This document shows positions 1 to 9,700 of a stretch of 64,000 bases of DNA, in pieces. The stretch lies in assembly GCA_907163375.1 (NCBI GenBank), contig CAJQUW010011027.1, positions 62,001 to 126,000 of the forward strand. Reading direction: 5' to 3'. The notes beneath the pieces were generated by a model. It did not search any database. It was not told the DNA's origin and was given only the letters and a program-made list of their open reading frames with translations. The stretch's first letter is position 1. The number at the start of each line of letters is the position of its first letter. This stretch comes from Prostheceraeus crozeri (Eukaryota; Platyhelminthes; Polycladida; Euryleptidae). Made by a program: the position numbers and the translations under genes.

Positions 1-207
1 CAGTGGTTGAGAAAACATACGCGTCAATATCAGCGAAATGAACGCATACTACAACATCCACTTTCATCAACGTGTGGTGCTTTTGTACTGTACTTCATCT
101 TAAAAAGTTTACATGTATCTCGATTTGTATCTGTTATTCAAAACTTTTCATGTAATCCATCCTCTAATGAAAAAATGATTTGTAAGTTCTATCATGATTT
201 GAAATAA
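1..207 (+). CDS. Adenain/Ulp1-type cysteine protease, C-terminal part
   Basis: Only the C-terminal 68 or so residues are in the window; the reading frame is open at the left edge. The segment LQHPLSSTCGAFVLYFILK has the layout of the catalytic-Cys helix of adenovirus-type and Ulp1-type maturation proteases: a Gln a few residues before S-x-C-G, then a hydrophobic aromatic helix. In Polintons this enzyme is thought to process capsid proteins. The stop codon (TAA, 205-207) lies inside an AATAAA signal (203-208). The next gene on the opposite strand ends only 26 bases further on, so the two genes are convergent. The catalytic His and Asp/Asn would be upstream and cannot be checked here. Confidence 0.75.
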   Translation, partial: QWLRKHTRQYQRNERILQHPLSSTCGAFVLYFILKSLHVSRFVSVIQNFSCNPSSNEKMICKFYHDLK

Positions 208-233
208 AAACATCATGTTGGAAAAACTGTTTT

Positions 234-779
234 TTATTTTACAATCCGCTGGGTACGTACATACTCAATGAGATAGTCTAGGATCACATTTGCTTGTACA
301 TGAGATTTTAGTCCAGTAATGATCACTTTACTATTATGAAAGATTGCCACATGTACAGGTAACCAACAACTAATGAGAGCTGCAGGAAAAAGTTCGGGTT
401 CATAATACAAATTGTAACTGCTGGTACGAATCTTCAAAAATGATACACTTTCACTCAATTGAGTAGAGATCACCATATTGTCCACAGTCAGATTCGACAT
501 CACACACCTCTCCCTCTTCCATATCCGACGTAGTAGTCTTTGTAGCTCTAAGCGCATTGACTGCGCCGATGAATGAGAAAGGGCGCCGAGAATTTGTACA
601 GTCCCATTTGGGAAGAGTTGAAGATTCTGTGAATTGTTCATCTTCACCACTAACATTTGAGGTCGGCCCGGGTAATACTTGCTGTTTGGAAGGTGTTGGT
701 GTAATGTTGTGAGATCGATTTTGGTGTAGAGTCTGAAGCGACGGAGAATGTTGACGATGGTGTAGCGATGGCGCTTCAT
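234..779 (-). CDS. TATA-binding-protein-like protein encoded by the Polinton
   Basis: This is a 181-residue protein, counting from the Met codon at 777-779; the same frame stays open upstream to 923. It covers two TBP-type repeats. Repeat 1 (about residues 7-90) has an I-V-N start, K-I-D-L-T-T, Y-Y-P-G-R and then QLFPNGTVQILGAL, matching the TBP layout of strand, helix, YNPKRF and IFSSGKMVCTGA. Repeat 2 (about 95-178) has VDNMVIS, YYEPELFPAALI and IFHNSKVIITGLKS, very close to the TBP segments QNMVGS, SYEPELFPGLI and IFVSGKVVLTGAK. Of the four DNA-kinking Phe positions of TBP, three are Phe here (56, 131, 147). TBP binds the minor groove of promoters and nucleates transcription. Here it would serve the element's own promoters, which is inference. 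The frame overlaps the tail of the PC4-like ORF, and the stop codon lies in a minus-strand AATAAA. Confidence 0.8.
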   Translation of the reverse strand: MKRHRYTIVNILRRFRLYTKIDLTTLHQHLPNSKYYPGRPQMLVVKMNNSQNLQLFPNGTVQILGALSHSSAQSMRLELQRLLRRIWKRERCVMSNLTVDNMVISTQLSESVSFLKIRTSSYNLYYEPELFPAALISCWLPVHVAIFHNSKVIITGLKSHVQANVILDYLIEYVRTQRIVK

Positions 780-1101
780 GATGAAAGAATGAGTAAATTG
801 AGCGATGTACCTTCCTTTTATACTTCTCCCAACTACCTTGATGAAATGTGAAGTTAGTATGAAGTTGGGAATGATAGAGTTGAATTCGCCGATTGTTGAC
901 GCGCAACCAGATGCGATTTCCAATACGTGAATGTCTTTTCATATAGAAGTATTTCAAATCCTTCATGATATGATGTAGAGATTGAAAATGACGATAAGAT
1001 AAAGCAAACTCTCTTCTCACATTTCCAGTTGAATCTTTGAAATAGACGTTTCGATCATGATCCGTTTCAATACGTTGTAGGGAATCTAATTTCCAACTCA
1101 T
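451..1101 (-). CDS. PC4-like tandem-domain protein (second copy)
   Basis: This 216-residue ORF has its conserved part in the first 105 residues. That part is clearly paralogous to the next ORF upstream (shared pattern: LxSLQxI, D-NVxFK-S-G, L--R-F--L--IM-DL-YF, IWL/VWL, IQ, WEKY-R--HRSI). Each half looks like one PC4 unit: three or four strands, then an amphipathic helix starting with F/W (G-N-V-R-R-E-F-A-L-S-Y-R-H-F-Q-S-L in the first half, F-T-F-H-Q-G-S-W-E-K-Y in the second). PC4 proteins bind single-stranded or melted DNA and act as transcription coactivators. The tail after residue 105 is low complexity, acidic and polar, and overlaps the TBP-like gene in another frame, so the true end may be earlier. 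The fold call rests on pattern and spacing only; it could be another strand-helix DNA-binding domain. Confidence 0.5.
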   Translation of the reverse strand: MSWKLDSLQRIETDHDRNVYFKDSTGNVRREFALSYRHFQSLHHIMKDLKYFYMKRHSRIGNRIWLRVNNRRIQLYHSQLHTNFTFHQGSWEKYKRKVHRSIYSFFHHEAPSLHHRQHSPSLQTLHQNRSHNITPTPSKQQVLPGPTSNVSGEDEQFTESSTLPKWDCTNSRRPFSFIGAVNALRATKTTTSDMEEGEVCDVESDCGQYGDLYSIE

Positions 1102-1123
1102 GGTGCGTGGTAGTCATGTCTGA

Positions 1124-1492
1124 TTAAGATTTGCATAGTAGGGCGATGAACTCACGACGAATAAATGTCATGATGGAGCGATGTATGTATCTTCTATACT
1201 TCTCCCAATTGTATTTGCGAAATGAGAAACAGTTTGCGGAATGAGAATGGCAGATTTGAATTTCATTGTTGCGACGTTGAAGCCAAACTTGATCACCCAA
1301 GGAGATGAATCTTAATGTTTCAAAATATTCCAAATCCCTCATGATATCATTGAGGTTGACAAATTGTCGCCAAGTTAATGTAATACCTCTTGATGTATGA
1401 CCATGAGAATTTTTGAAATGCACGTTTCCATCACGATCAACTCTGATATATTGTAGAGAGCCCAAAATCCAAGTCTTCATGATGTTATGCAA
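1124..1492 (-). CDS. PC4-like tandem-domain protein (first copy)
   Basis: This 122-residue ORF is the paralogue of the following gene on the same strand and lies only 22 bases upstream of it. It consists of little more than the two PC4-like halves: LGSLQYIRVDRDGNVHFK, then ITLTWRQFVNLNDIMRDLEYF, then LGDQVWLQRRNNEIQI and WEKYRRYIHRSIM. It ends soon after the second helix, which supports a compact domain of about 105 residues. Its start is 23 bases from the divergent structural gene on the plus strand, so any promoter between them must be very small or lie inside a coding region. The short sequence ATATAAAA directly before the plus-strand start is the only TATA-like string in that gap. The role as a DNA-binding coactivator is inferred. 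Confidence 0.5.
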   Translation of the reverse strand: MHNIMKTWILGSLQYIRVDRDGNVHFKNSHGHTSRGITLTWRQFVNLNDIMRDLEYFETLRFISLGDQVWLQRRNNEIQICHSHSANCFSFRKYNWEKYRRYIHRSIMTFIRREFIALLCKS

Positions 1493-1515
1493 AGCCGCAG
1501 ATCAGCAATATAAAA

Positions 1516-2912
1516 ATGTCGTTTTATCATATTTTGCTTAGCAATGCAGCTACAAAGAGATTTGCTAGTAATCGAGCCGCACTCTTTTCTACTCCCATTG
1601 ATCATACACAACAGCTAAATGGAAATTGGGAAGTGGGTGTCACTCAACTTGTTTATAGCAACTGTGTCTATACTTTTGATCATGAGGTGATGACTATTAA
1701 TATGAGACGTACAGCTGCTTACCAATGTGAAAAGGGCTGCCGAGTATACATTCCACAGTGGCCAAAGAAAGATCTCTTATCATGTAAAAAGTTTATCTAT
1801 GATTTCCTGAATAAAGCGTGTAAACATATTGTCCAATTTACTCCGCACAATGATGATCATAATTATGTACATCATGTAGTTGAGAAAGATTGGATTGTTG
1901 GTTTAAGTCCAAGTTTAAGAAATGATTTAGGTTACCTCGCTAGCGCCTTAACAAGCTATGATAATTATAACGTTAATTACCACCCAAGTGGTCATAAACA
2001 GTTAATATATCGAGAGGAAGCTTATTATGTAGATCTTATTCCAAAAAATGAGAAGACGTTGGTGAAGAAGATTGTGATTAAGCCAAGAAAGACAAACATG
2101 ACTCCTGAAACATTATTGAAGAAATTTAATTATCTCCTTCGAGTTGATGGTAAACAAGTGGCAACATTGACTTATATCAAATCATCTAATCATATTGCAA
2201 TAAGTAAATTAAATGATGATGATCTAGTATTAGTTTGTTCAAAAGATTTTCATCAGTTCTTACGACATCGTTCTGCAGCTGTTCATGGAAAATTTGATAT
2301 GCAACATTTACCATGTGAAAGGTCAAATCAATTTGATACAGAATGGACCGTATCTTTATACAGAAAGTGTGTAGAGCCTTTAGGTGGTATCTTACATGAA
2401 ACAAGAGTGTTGATGCCTCGCATTATTACTTCGGTTAAATTGGTTGTAGATTATTTAAATGAAGTGATTAATGAGCAACATATTTCATTTTCTGAAAAAG
2501 AAGGTACTTTGTCTCTCACTATAAGTGGAAAAGGTATTGAACTAATTATGGATAAAACTCTAATGAACATTTTGGGTTTTGATCAAAATATCTTTAAAAG
2601 TGGTACTGTAACCAAAGCTAGCGCAAACATGTCGCTATCGCGTCGTATTAACTATTTTCAGATATATTCCAATATTGGTGAAGATGTACGTGTGGGAGAT
2701 GTTGAAGCTCCATTGCTAGCAATGATACCATACCAGCCAAAAAGCTGCAGTATTTATCTGAGCATACTTTCAAGAAAGTGCATTATACAAAGCTGAAATC
2801 AAACTACATCCCACAAATTGATATTGCCATTTATGACGATGCTGGTGCGTTGATTCCTTTTCATAAAGATGCTGTGACAAGTATCACACTCCATTTCCGA
2901 ATGAAGAGTTAA
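1516..2912 (+). pseudogene. Polinton structural-type protein, WEVG family, copy 1 (broken)
   Basis: The N-terminus (SFYHILLSNAATKRF, then LNGNWEVGVTQLVYSN at about residues 35-50) is the recurring signature of a Polinton/adintovirus protein family. I place that family among virion or virion-associated proteins, but I cannot say whether this is a penton or another minor component. The middle repeats a theme of short beta-rich blocks followed by helix-starting segments. The far end has the family's usual last strand (I-x-I-x-D-x-G-x-L-I-P-F ... LHFR). The copy is broken, about once. It is followed directly by a paralogue, so this looks like a two-gene tandem pair on the plus strand. Confidence 0.55.
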
Positions 2913-2921
2913 TGCAAAAGT

Positions 2922-4470
2922 ATGCTAATATATTTTTCCAATGTGAATAATATGGAAAGTGAAAGTAAGGACTCGTTTCTAATCTACTTACCCAGTAATG
3001 CTTCTATGAATAAATTTCCCAAAAATAAACCATCAGACTATCGAGTAGAATTAAATCGCCCACTACATTTAGAAGGTGAATGGGAGGTTGGCGTTTCTAG
3101 TATTTGCTATGATAGCAATATTCAGAATGTGAATGATTTGGAAGAAATGATATTGACTCCTCGCACCCATGATGGAATAACGATGAATAATGCATTCCAG
3201 TTCCCATACAATTTAACGTCAGATGGAAAGTGGAACTATGAATGGATTCAGATAAAATCAGATTATTATGGTCCATTTGGGAATGAGAAAATTATTAAGG
3301 CATTCAACAGTGGTAATACTTCCATCATGAAGAATAAAAATCAGAAAGCTTATGAGTTTACTATCTATCATTGGAGTGGGAGACAGTTCCTTCGCTTTCA
3401 TTCTTTTACTAAAGGTCTTACACTGAGGTTGGATAATGAATTCTATCCACATCTCGGTTTTGGCCATGGACTACATCTAACGTCAATTGCTACTGCAAAT
3501 GTTAAAAAAGTTTATTCAAATCGAATCAACAAATTTCATTATAGATTTAAAATATTTGATGAAGATGTTGTAGAATGTGAAGAACGCATCATTTTGAAAA
3601 AGCGTGGTGTTCAACCTTTCTCACTTATTGAGTTAGTAAAACGATGGAATGAGACTGTGGGTAAGAAGTATGGAGAGAAAATTATGGCGGACAAAAATAA
3701 GTTGGTTATTCAGAAATATAATGACAAACTTACAGTTTATTTCTCTCCAACCTTGCGTCATTTTGTAAGACATTATACACCTATTATTGGAAGCGGTGCG
3801 GTGTATGCTTCTCATGAATATCACACTAAAGCTGATTCAGTTAATGATGAATGGTAGGTGGACATCTATGGCGATCGCATCAAGAAAATTTACCAGTCTT
3901 ATGAAGAATCTAAAGTTGCTATCAATATAATGCCGCGTCTATATCATACAGTTGAAAGCTTCATTCATGTAGTAAATCCTTATATACAACAGAAGTTGAA
4001 GCATGTGATGAAAAGTAAATATGATGTAAAGACACACCACATTTCGTTTTCAATTGAAAATCAACGCGTTGTTCTGAAACTGGGTGATGACATTCAATGT
4101 CAATTGAGTAAAAATTTGAAAAAACTCTTTGGTTTTTCAATGCTACAAACTGTGTTTGCTGCTGCGCATACGATTGGTATAGAAACACCAATGACACTTG
4201 ATAAACATGAACAGCACCTTAACATTCAAAGTGATTTGATTCTACCTATTTCTGTTTGTGAGAAAAAAAGAATACATATTTCGTGATTTCATTCATGATA
4301 AAGACGCTTCATATGGAATAGTCGAGATGTTTGAATCTATCTTCTATCATCCCGTCGTCAAACAAACTATACCCTCTATTGCTATCAAAATTACCAATGG
4401 TTTACAAGAGTGCATCCATGTGAAAGATACTAAATCCCTCGTAACTTTAGTGTTTCGGAAAACAAAGTGA
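2922..4470 (+). pseudogene. Polinton structural-type protein, WEVG family, copy 2 (broken)
   Basis: The N-terminal signature is even clearer than in copy 1: SFLIYLPSNASMNKFPKNK, then LHLEGEWEVGVSSICYDSN. The best start is probably the internal Met at 2952 (MESESKDSF), because the preceding ten residues do not fit the family. Family-like blocks continue to a C-terminal IAIKITNGLQE ... LVFRK segment. A poly(A) signal (AATAAA, near 4493) follows within about 25 bases. The gene is broken, about two or three times. The relation to copy 1 is clear at the N-terminus and weak further on, so the duplication is old. The exact virion role is not known to me. Confidence 0.55.
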
Positions 4471-4649
4471 AGTCATTGTGATATGTTTATTGAAATAAAA
4501 ATATGTGTATGAAAAAGTCTTTTCACAGATATAGGGGGAATGGGCTGACTGTAGGCATATATTCACAAGGAAGAAACGATCTAATGCGATACATAAAACA
4601 GCAATATTTATCTACAGAAATCAACATGAAAATACTAAGTTAAGGATGA

Positions 4650-7600
4650 TTATGCTAGGACGTCTCCTGAATGTGGTAGTGTGAGTTTAATTCTTTTGGG
4701 TGGAGGTATGTCTGTATCAGGATGTCCATGTGGAAGAGATATGTTATGTTCTAACCAGCACCTCTTATCCTCCCATGCTGAAAGCGCCCGTTTCCTAAAA
4801 CTATGAGTTTTGATCTCATGCGACTTAGATTTTAAGATTGTCATATTGACAAACGTTATATTTTTTTCTATAGGCTTCCCTGAAATTTTTATGTTTCATG
4901 TTAGACACCAATGATCTTGATATGCCTTTAGCGCGCTTAATACTATCGCCGCTATCCTTTAATTTCATACTGTACATTTTTGGGCGGAGGAGAATCATTT
5001 CATCTATTTCCTTTCCTGTTGTTTCATCCTTAAAGCAGCCAAGTTTGGCTTTATTCTGTATGGAGTAGAGTGGGTGATCAGTAGGATAATTTGATGTGTC
5101 AAAATATCTTTCTAAAGATTTTCCTACTTCATTGAAATTTAAATCTTTTTGAGTGGTAATATCTAAGAAGAAACTATCTGTATCACCACCCAACAAACGA
5201 ACCTATTTTACGAGAGGACATGGTTTTAGTATTTTATAAAAGAGTTGGTACATTTCAAGCTTAGAGTAATCTAGTACAGCTTGGCCAATATAGATGGGCT
5301 TGCACAACTCAACGTCAGATTTTATCATTTTAACACCTACAAGATCCTCATCGATAATGTCTCTATCGATGAATAGAGGTGATGAGACCAATTTCTTAAA
5401 TTTTGTAACATCATTGACTAGTTTATAGTTTACACGTTTTCTAACATCATCCATCGTCTTACCAAATAGACTATTATTCTTATACTTATAAAAATCTTTT
5501 TCAAAATTATTTTGGGCTAGTGCACGTTTCTGGCTGTTGCTATCAATATATGGTTTGAGGAAGGCTTTCTGTCTAAATTTAATAATGCGGTGAACTCTTT
5601 TTAAAATCATGCCCATTTCTAAATAAAATTTTAAGATGCTAAAGTGAACTAGATAGTTTTCCTTATCATATTGGGTGAGTAAAAGTTTGCGGCAAGGCTT
5701 ATAGTCGGGCTGACCGCATGATTCTAAATCTTTATGAAATTGTTTCATAAAGTCGGAAAACATATCTTTGGTCACTTCACCTGATTCGGGTGCCAGTGGG
5801 AAATCTACGGTTTTATGTTTAATATTATTTGGATAGATTAGATCTATCTCAAAATAATATCCCCAATCACCTTCATCTGGAATTGCCAGTATGTTAGAAG
5901 GGTTGGAGAGATGCTGAATTTCACTATCATCTAACCAGCTAAACTCAGAGTGAGGGAGTGGTTTGGATAGTGAACTACCATATAAATTATTTTGGTCATA
6001 ATACTTAAGATGAGTCTGATCATCGCCTACTAATTTTGATTTTAACCTATGTTTATTTACAAATGTGAGACCACCGCGAATTCCTCGCTCAAATAAATTA
6101 TACATCTCTGGATCTTGTAAGAGATGAATGGTCTCACCAGTCATTTTAAAAGCAGACTTAAAGGACATGGCTGGCAGACTGACAAAGTGGACGGGATCTA
6201 ACTTATCTTCTTCTAATGCCACTCGTCGAAACTCCTGAAATACATCAGCCAGCAAAAATACATCTAACTTAAGATAGGCAATCATATATTCGCCAAATGT
6301 ATGGCAGTCAAATTTTATCCATGCATCTTGTGCATGATCATAATCTTCGGTCTTACATTCTGCGCCGGTCAAATCATTTTTAAATTTATCTATGGGCGGA
6401 AGAGAAGTCTCGCCGAGTTTACTAATCGCATCAAAATATGCATGTGGAAAGACTCCTTTCCGTGTGATGACTTCATCGGTTAGATTTGGATATTGTTTCT
6501 TAAGATTTTGTGTTAGTGGAAGAGACTTTAGATTTTGTACGAGAGAGGCCAGTGATGCAGTCATAAATTGGTAGGAATCTAAAAATTTTATATCAAAATA
6601 GACCGTCTTTTTTCTTTAGTTTTATCGACAGGCACTTTTGCTGTCATGGCCATAAACTTCTCTCTCGTTTGTGCTATTACATCAGGCTTCCACTCTTTCA
6701 TTTGACCTAAACCTCCTTTTATTATCATATGGCTGTCGTAGCCCTTGAAATTATGGAAAATGACGGGTAATGTACGCCGTTTCATCCTAAGTGAAAAAAT
6801 GCATTTTGAACATAGTGCGTTTCTAAATTTACCAGTGATGTGATCATGGTCGCGCACTTTCTTAATCTTATCATCATCAAATGTTTTCCTACATTTGAGG
6901 CAAACGTTGCAACTATCAAATTTTGCTTGATCATCTGCTGTCATCTGCAATGATCTGCGATAGAGTTCACCATCATACTTTTGTTGAAATTTTACAGCCT
7001 GTTCGAGGAATTGTAGGAATTGGTAAATACAATCCTCACCTTGCCAGACGTGCATTTTATTTTTTCTATTTTGGAAATAGTCATGCCATACTTCATAGCA
7101 GGAAATGGCTGCTGCTCGATGGGTGTTATCATCGATATAGCATTCGATGTCAGCATAGATGACACGAAGAGGACTTAGTTCATCACCATTCTCTCTATAT
7201 GAAAACTCCTTATCTTTGGGCATGCGCTCCATTTGTAGTTTACCTCGCTTACACCATTCGTAATGAGTTTCAAATTTGTTTTTACTCCTAAAGTTCCGAA
7301 TGCATCTGTCACAGTAATAAATCTCTGATGAGCTAGAATTTCTTAGGTGGTGGTATAAGCGAGAAATTTTGGGAATACCGCAGTAGTGCCATTCCTCACT
7401 ATCATCCTGTCTTACTAATAAAAGGTTGACAACGTGGTCATAACAACTCGAACGCGAGTTGTAGCGGACACCCTTCAATCCCTTTTCCCAAACATGAAGA
7501 ACTATTTTGATGTTGTTCAATTTTTCAAATTTTTCTATATCTTTAATTTTCATATCTTCACTATTGCAGTCATCAAACTTTAATTCATTCTCCCACTGTT

Positions 7601-8636
7601 GATACTTACTCTTACGGTATCGGATATTCTGTACATCATTATAGTGGAGAATGGAGAGGACGGCATACTTAAAACATTGCGATTCGCAATCTACAGAAAT
7701 GACTGCTGCTTTATTTCTTAAAGTTTTCGGAAGTTTAAAGGAGCCTCGTCCAGAGTAGATCTCTAATAAAGTGATTTTAATCATGGCGGTCTCAATACCA
7801 TCAAAAACGAGTCCACTATCACGGTCGTTAAATTTATCTATGTTTAATTTTAACCCTTGGATATGAAAATTTATCCAAGACTCGCAGTCTACAACTTCGG
7901 TTGCAGGAGAGGAGGGTATGTGTAACTCCAACCTCTCTACTATTTGACCAGTATGGTGGTCGATTTTTACATATTTTATTTTGAGATAGATGAGCGCCTT
8001 CATTCTAAAATTGTCTAAATTGTTGAAGAGCGCACCAATCAAAGATGAATTTTGACAAAACCATTCTTCAAAGTCAGTAATGGTTTCTGAGGATTCCATC
8101 TGGTAGTTCCTCACTAAATTATTTATCGACACTTCAGAGAGTCGGATAGAGGAGGTGCTGTTAGTATAACTATCGCCATTGTGTGTATGTCGAAGTCTAT
8201 GTGAAGATAGTTCAAAATGTGACTCAAAAGACTGAATGCATAAATCGCAAGAAAAGGAGACATCGTTAACAGAATCATCCCCACCTTCGGAGATTGATGC
8301 TGACTTAGGTCTACAAACACCTCGCTTGATGTGTCGGACGAGATCACGCTTCCTCGTGAAGATGTGCTCACAGTCAGCACATTCCCGATCGTTGCATTCC
8401 CGCGACAATGTTGACATGGACTCGCTCGAGATGGGACTGGTATCACCTGAAAGAGAAATCATTCTATCATCTCTGTTAAAGTCTCAGTGTATTGTTACAA
8501 CCTACCTTCACTCAACAGCTCTAAACTTTCCTCGAGAAGCGAGGGCGTTGGTGATGAACTAGATGCCTGAAATTGAGGAAGATGCTATTAGCCACACGTT
8601 TGAGGGAGATGAGAGAGGAAATCTTCAACTTACCAT
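4650..8636 (-). pseudogene. Protein-primed DNA polymerase B with zinc fingers and HNH module (Polinton PolB, broken)
   Basis: The polymerase replicates the element by protein priming. In order it shows two C2H2 fingers (CADCEHIF...H...C and CDLCIQSF...H...H), a conserved QCFKYAVLSILH block typical of this fused family, and a third finger-like C-x2-C...H...C segment. ExoI follows (YADIECYID), then an HNH/endonuclease VII-like zinc module (CNVCLKC...VRDHDHITGKFR...CSKC), ExoII (FHNFKGYDSH) and ExoIII (YLKLDVFLLADVF). The palm segment has YYDQNNLYGSSLSKPLP, motif B (NNSLFGKTMDD) and motif C (GGDTDSFF). The C-terminus reads SKSHEIKTHSFRKRALSAW...DKR. All three exonuclease motifs and the catalytic DTDS are present. 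The gene is broken, about three times. The 5' end appears to be built from small exons (see the separate entry), with the start codon at 8634-8636. Confidence 0.85.
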
Positions 8637-8640
8637 TTCA
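8446..8640 (-). other. Splice signals of the PolB leader: two very short introns
   Basis: On the minus strand the sequence shows a donor directly after an ATG (8634-8636, then GTAAGT) and a pyrimidine-rich acceptor ending at 8567. A 61-base exon (8506-8566) follows, then a second donor (GTAGG at 8505) and a TTTCTCTTTCAG acceptor ending at 8447. The introns would be 67 and 59 bases long. The small exon is open in the frame of the downstream polymerase ORF and would add a Ser/Thr/Pro-rich leader. The start codon would be the last three bases of exon 1. Other Polintons are known to carry introns; that this one uses these particular sites is inference. Confidence 0.6.
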
Positions 8641-8852
8641 AGGAAATTATGTTTAAGGTTGATTCTTCAACAAGATAGAGACTTCACTAGAGAACAGTTT
8701 ACTTACACGTCTCAAAGACAGAGTGAAATGACACGGATGTCACTTTACATATATACTTTCATATTCATCATTCATTGGCTGTTCATTCTGATTGGTTGCT
8801 TGTTTATACTTAAGAATTAGAAAACATTTCAAAGTTATTATTCACAGTCAAC

Positions 8853-9302
8853 ATGACAAGCCCTCCGACAACACCGAACACAAAATTCTCTTCTCCATGC
8901 TCAACACCAAAGGCGCTCGTTGCACCAAACGCTCCAACGAAGGGGAAGGTGGAGAAAATATACCGACTCGACAATATCAGGAAGTTGTCATTACCAGCGG
9001 ACGACGAGGAGGAGAGTGTATGTGAGAAGGAGTGTCCCGACTTAACAGGCGTGAGGTGGAAGTATCTACAGTACGATACTGATGATGTGATGGAGATCAC
9101 CAGCACCAAATTCCTCCACCAATTATGGGAATGGTACACCCCTAACTCCCAGCCACGAACTATGGCGGAGTGGGAGTACATCGATAAAGTGAGGCTCGCG
9201 GTAGAAGAACGATTGAAACAAGTGAACTGTTTTTGTGATCTATGTGAAGCCAGACTCTGGGACGATATTGACGATGAAGACCTTTTGAAATACATGCCAT
9301 AA
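8853..9302 (+). CDS. Unassigned small acidic protein, divergent from PolB
   Basis: This is a 149-residue ORF that I do not recognise. The first 30 residues are rich in Ser, Thr and Pro. Residues 30-75 are charged and acidic (ADDEEESVCEKE). The second half looks folded, with LHQLWEWYTP, then a Trp/Glu-rich helix (AEWEYIDKVRLAVEERLKQ) and a C-x2-C pair (CFCDLCEARLW) near the end. It lies head to head with the PolB leader across roughly 200 bases that contain several TATA-like strings on both strands. Its TAA stop (9300-9302) overlaps an AATAAA (9301-9306), the same arrangement as the protease gene, which supports it as a real gene of the element. No function can be given. Confidence 0.6.
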   Translation: MTSPPTTPNTKFSSPCSTPKALVAPNAPTKGKVEKIYRLDNIRKLSLPADDEEESVCEKECPDLTGVRWKYLQYDTDDVMEITSTKFLHQLWEWYTPNSQPRTMAEWEYIDKVRLAVEERLKQVNCFCDLCEARLWDDIDDEDLLKYMP

Positions 9303-9570
9303 TAAATTTTTGTTTCGTATTATCTTTGCTTTCATACTGACTTACTTGAATGGGGCTTCAGTGGATGATTTAATCATGTATACTTTTTCATTTGGAAATA
9401 GTAGCACGCTTAGTTTAACTTGCAAATCTTATAACATTTCATATGGGTGATAATGGTCGATGAAATAGTGTTAAATAAAATTAAGATAGCTTACACTTCT
9501 GATACAGGGATAGCAATCGACTGCAATCCATGTGTAAAGAGGTTGTTAGACTACGGAAGAGAGAAGTGTG

Positions 9571-9700
9571 TTATGTTGCGTGTGGCGCGTTAGTGTCCTC
9601 CCATTTCATTCCATTCATCACTTTTCTTCCCCTCTGCATTCCATATCCGTGGATATGTGGCGGGCTTGGGACCGCTTCAGCTGCATTAGAAGTTTGGCCC
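9571..9700 (-). repeat. Segment shared with the flank of the second Polinton
   Basis: Read on the minus strand, about 70 bases here match 58,470-58,560 read on the plus strand. The shared core includes GATGAATGGAATGAA, GCGCCACACGCAAC and a following TTTCTCTCTTC. In both places it lies upstream of PolB with the same relative orientation, 1.1 kb away here and about 2.2 kb away there. It is best explained as a common part of the two Polintons, either a terminal region or a decayed shared gene. Frames reading MNGMxW can be seen on both sides, but they diverge at once. Confidence 0.55.

Noticed and set aside
8563-8820. Plus-strand 85-codon frame
   Set aside because: It lies opposite the PolB leader exons and promoter region; the composition is not protein-like and no homologue is recognised.
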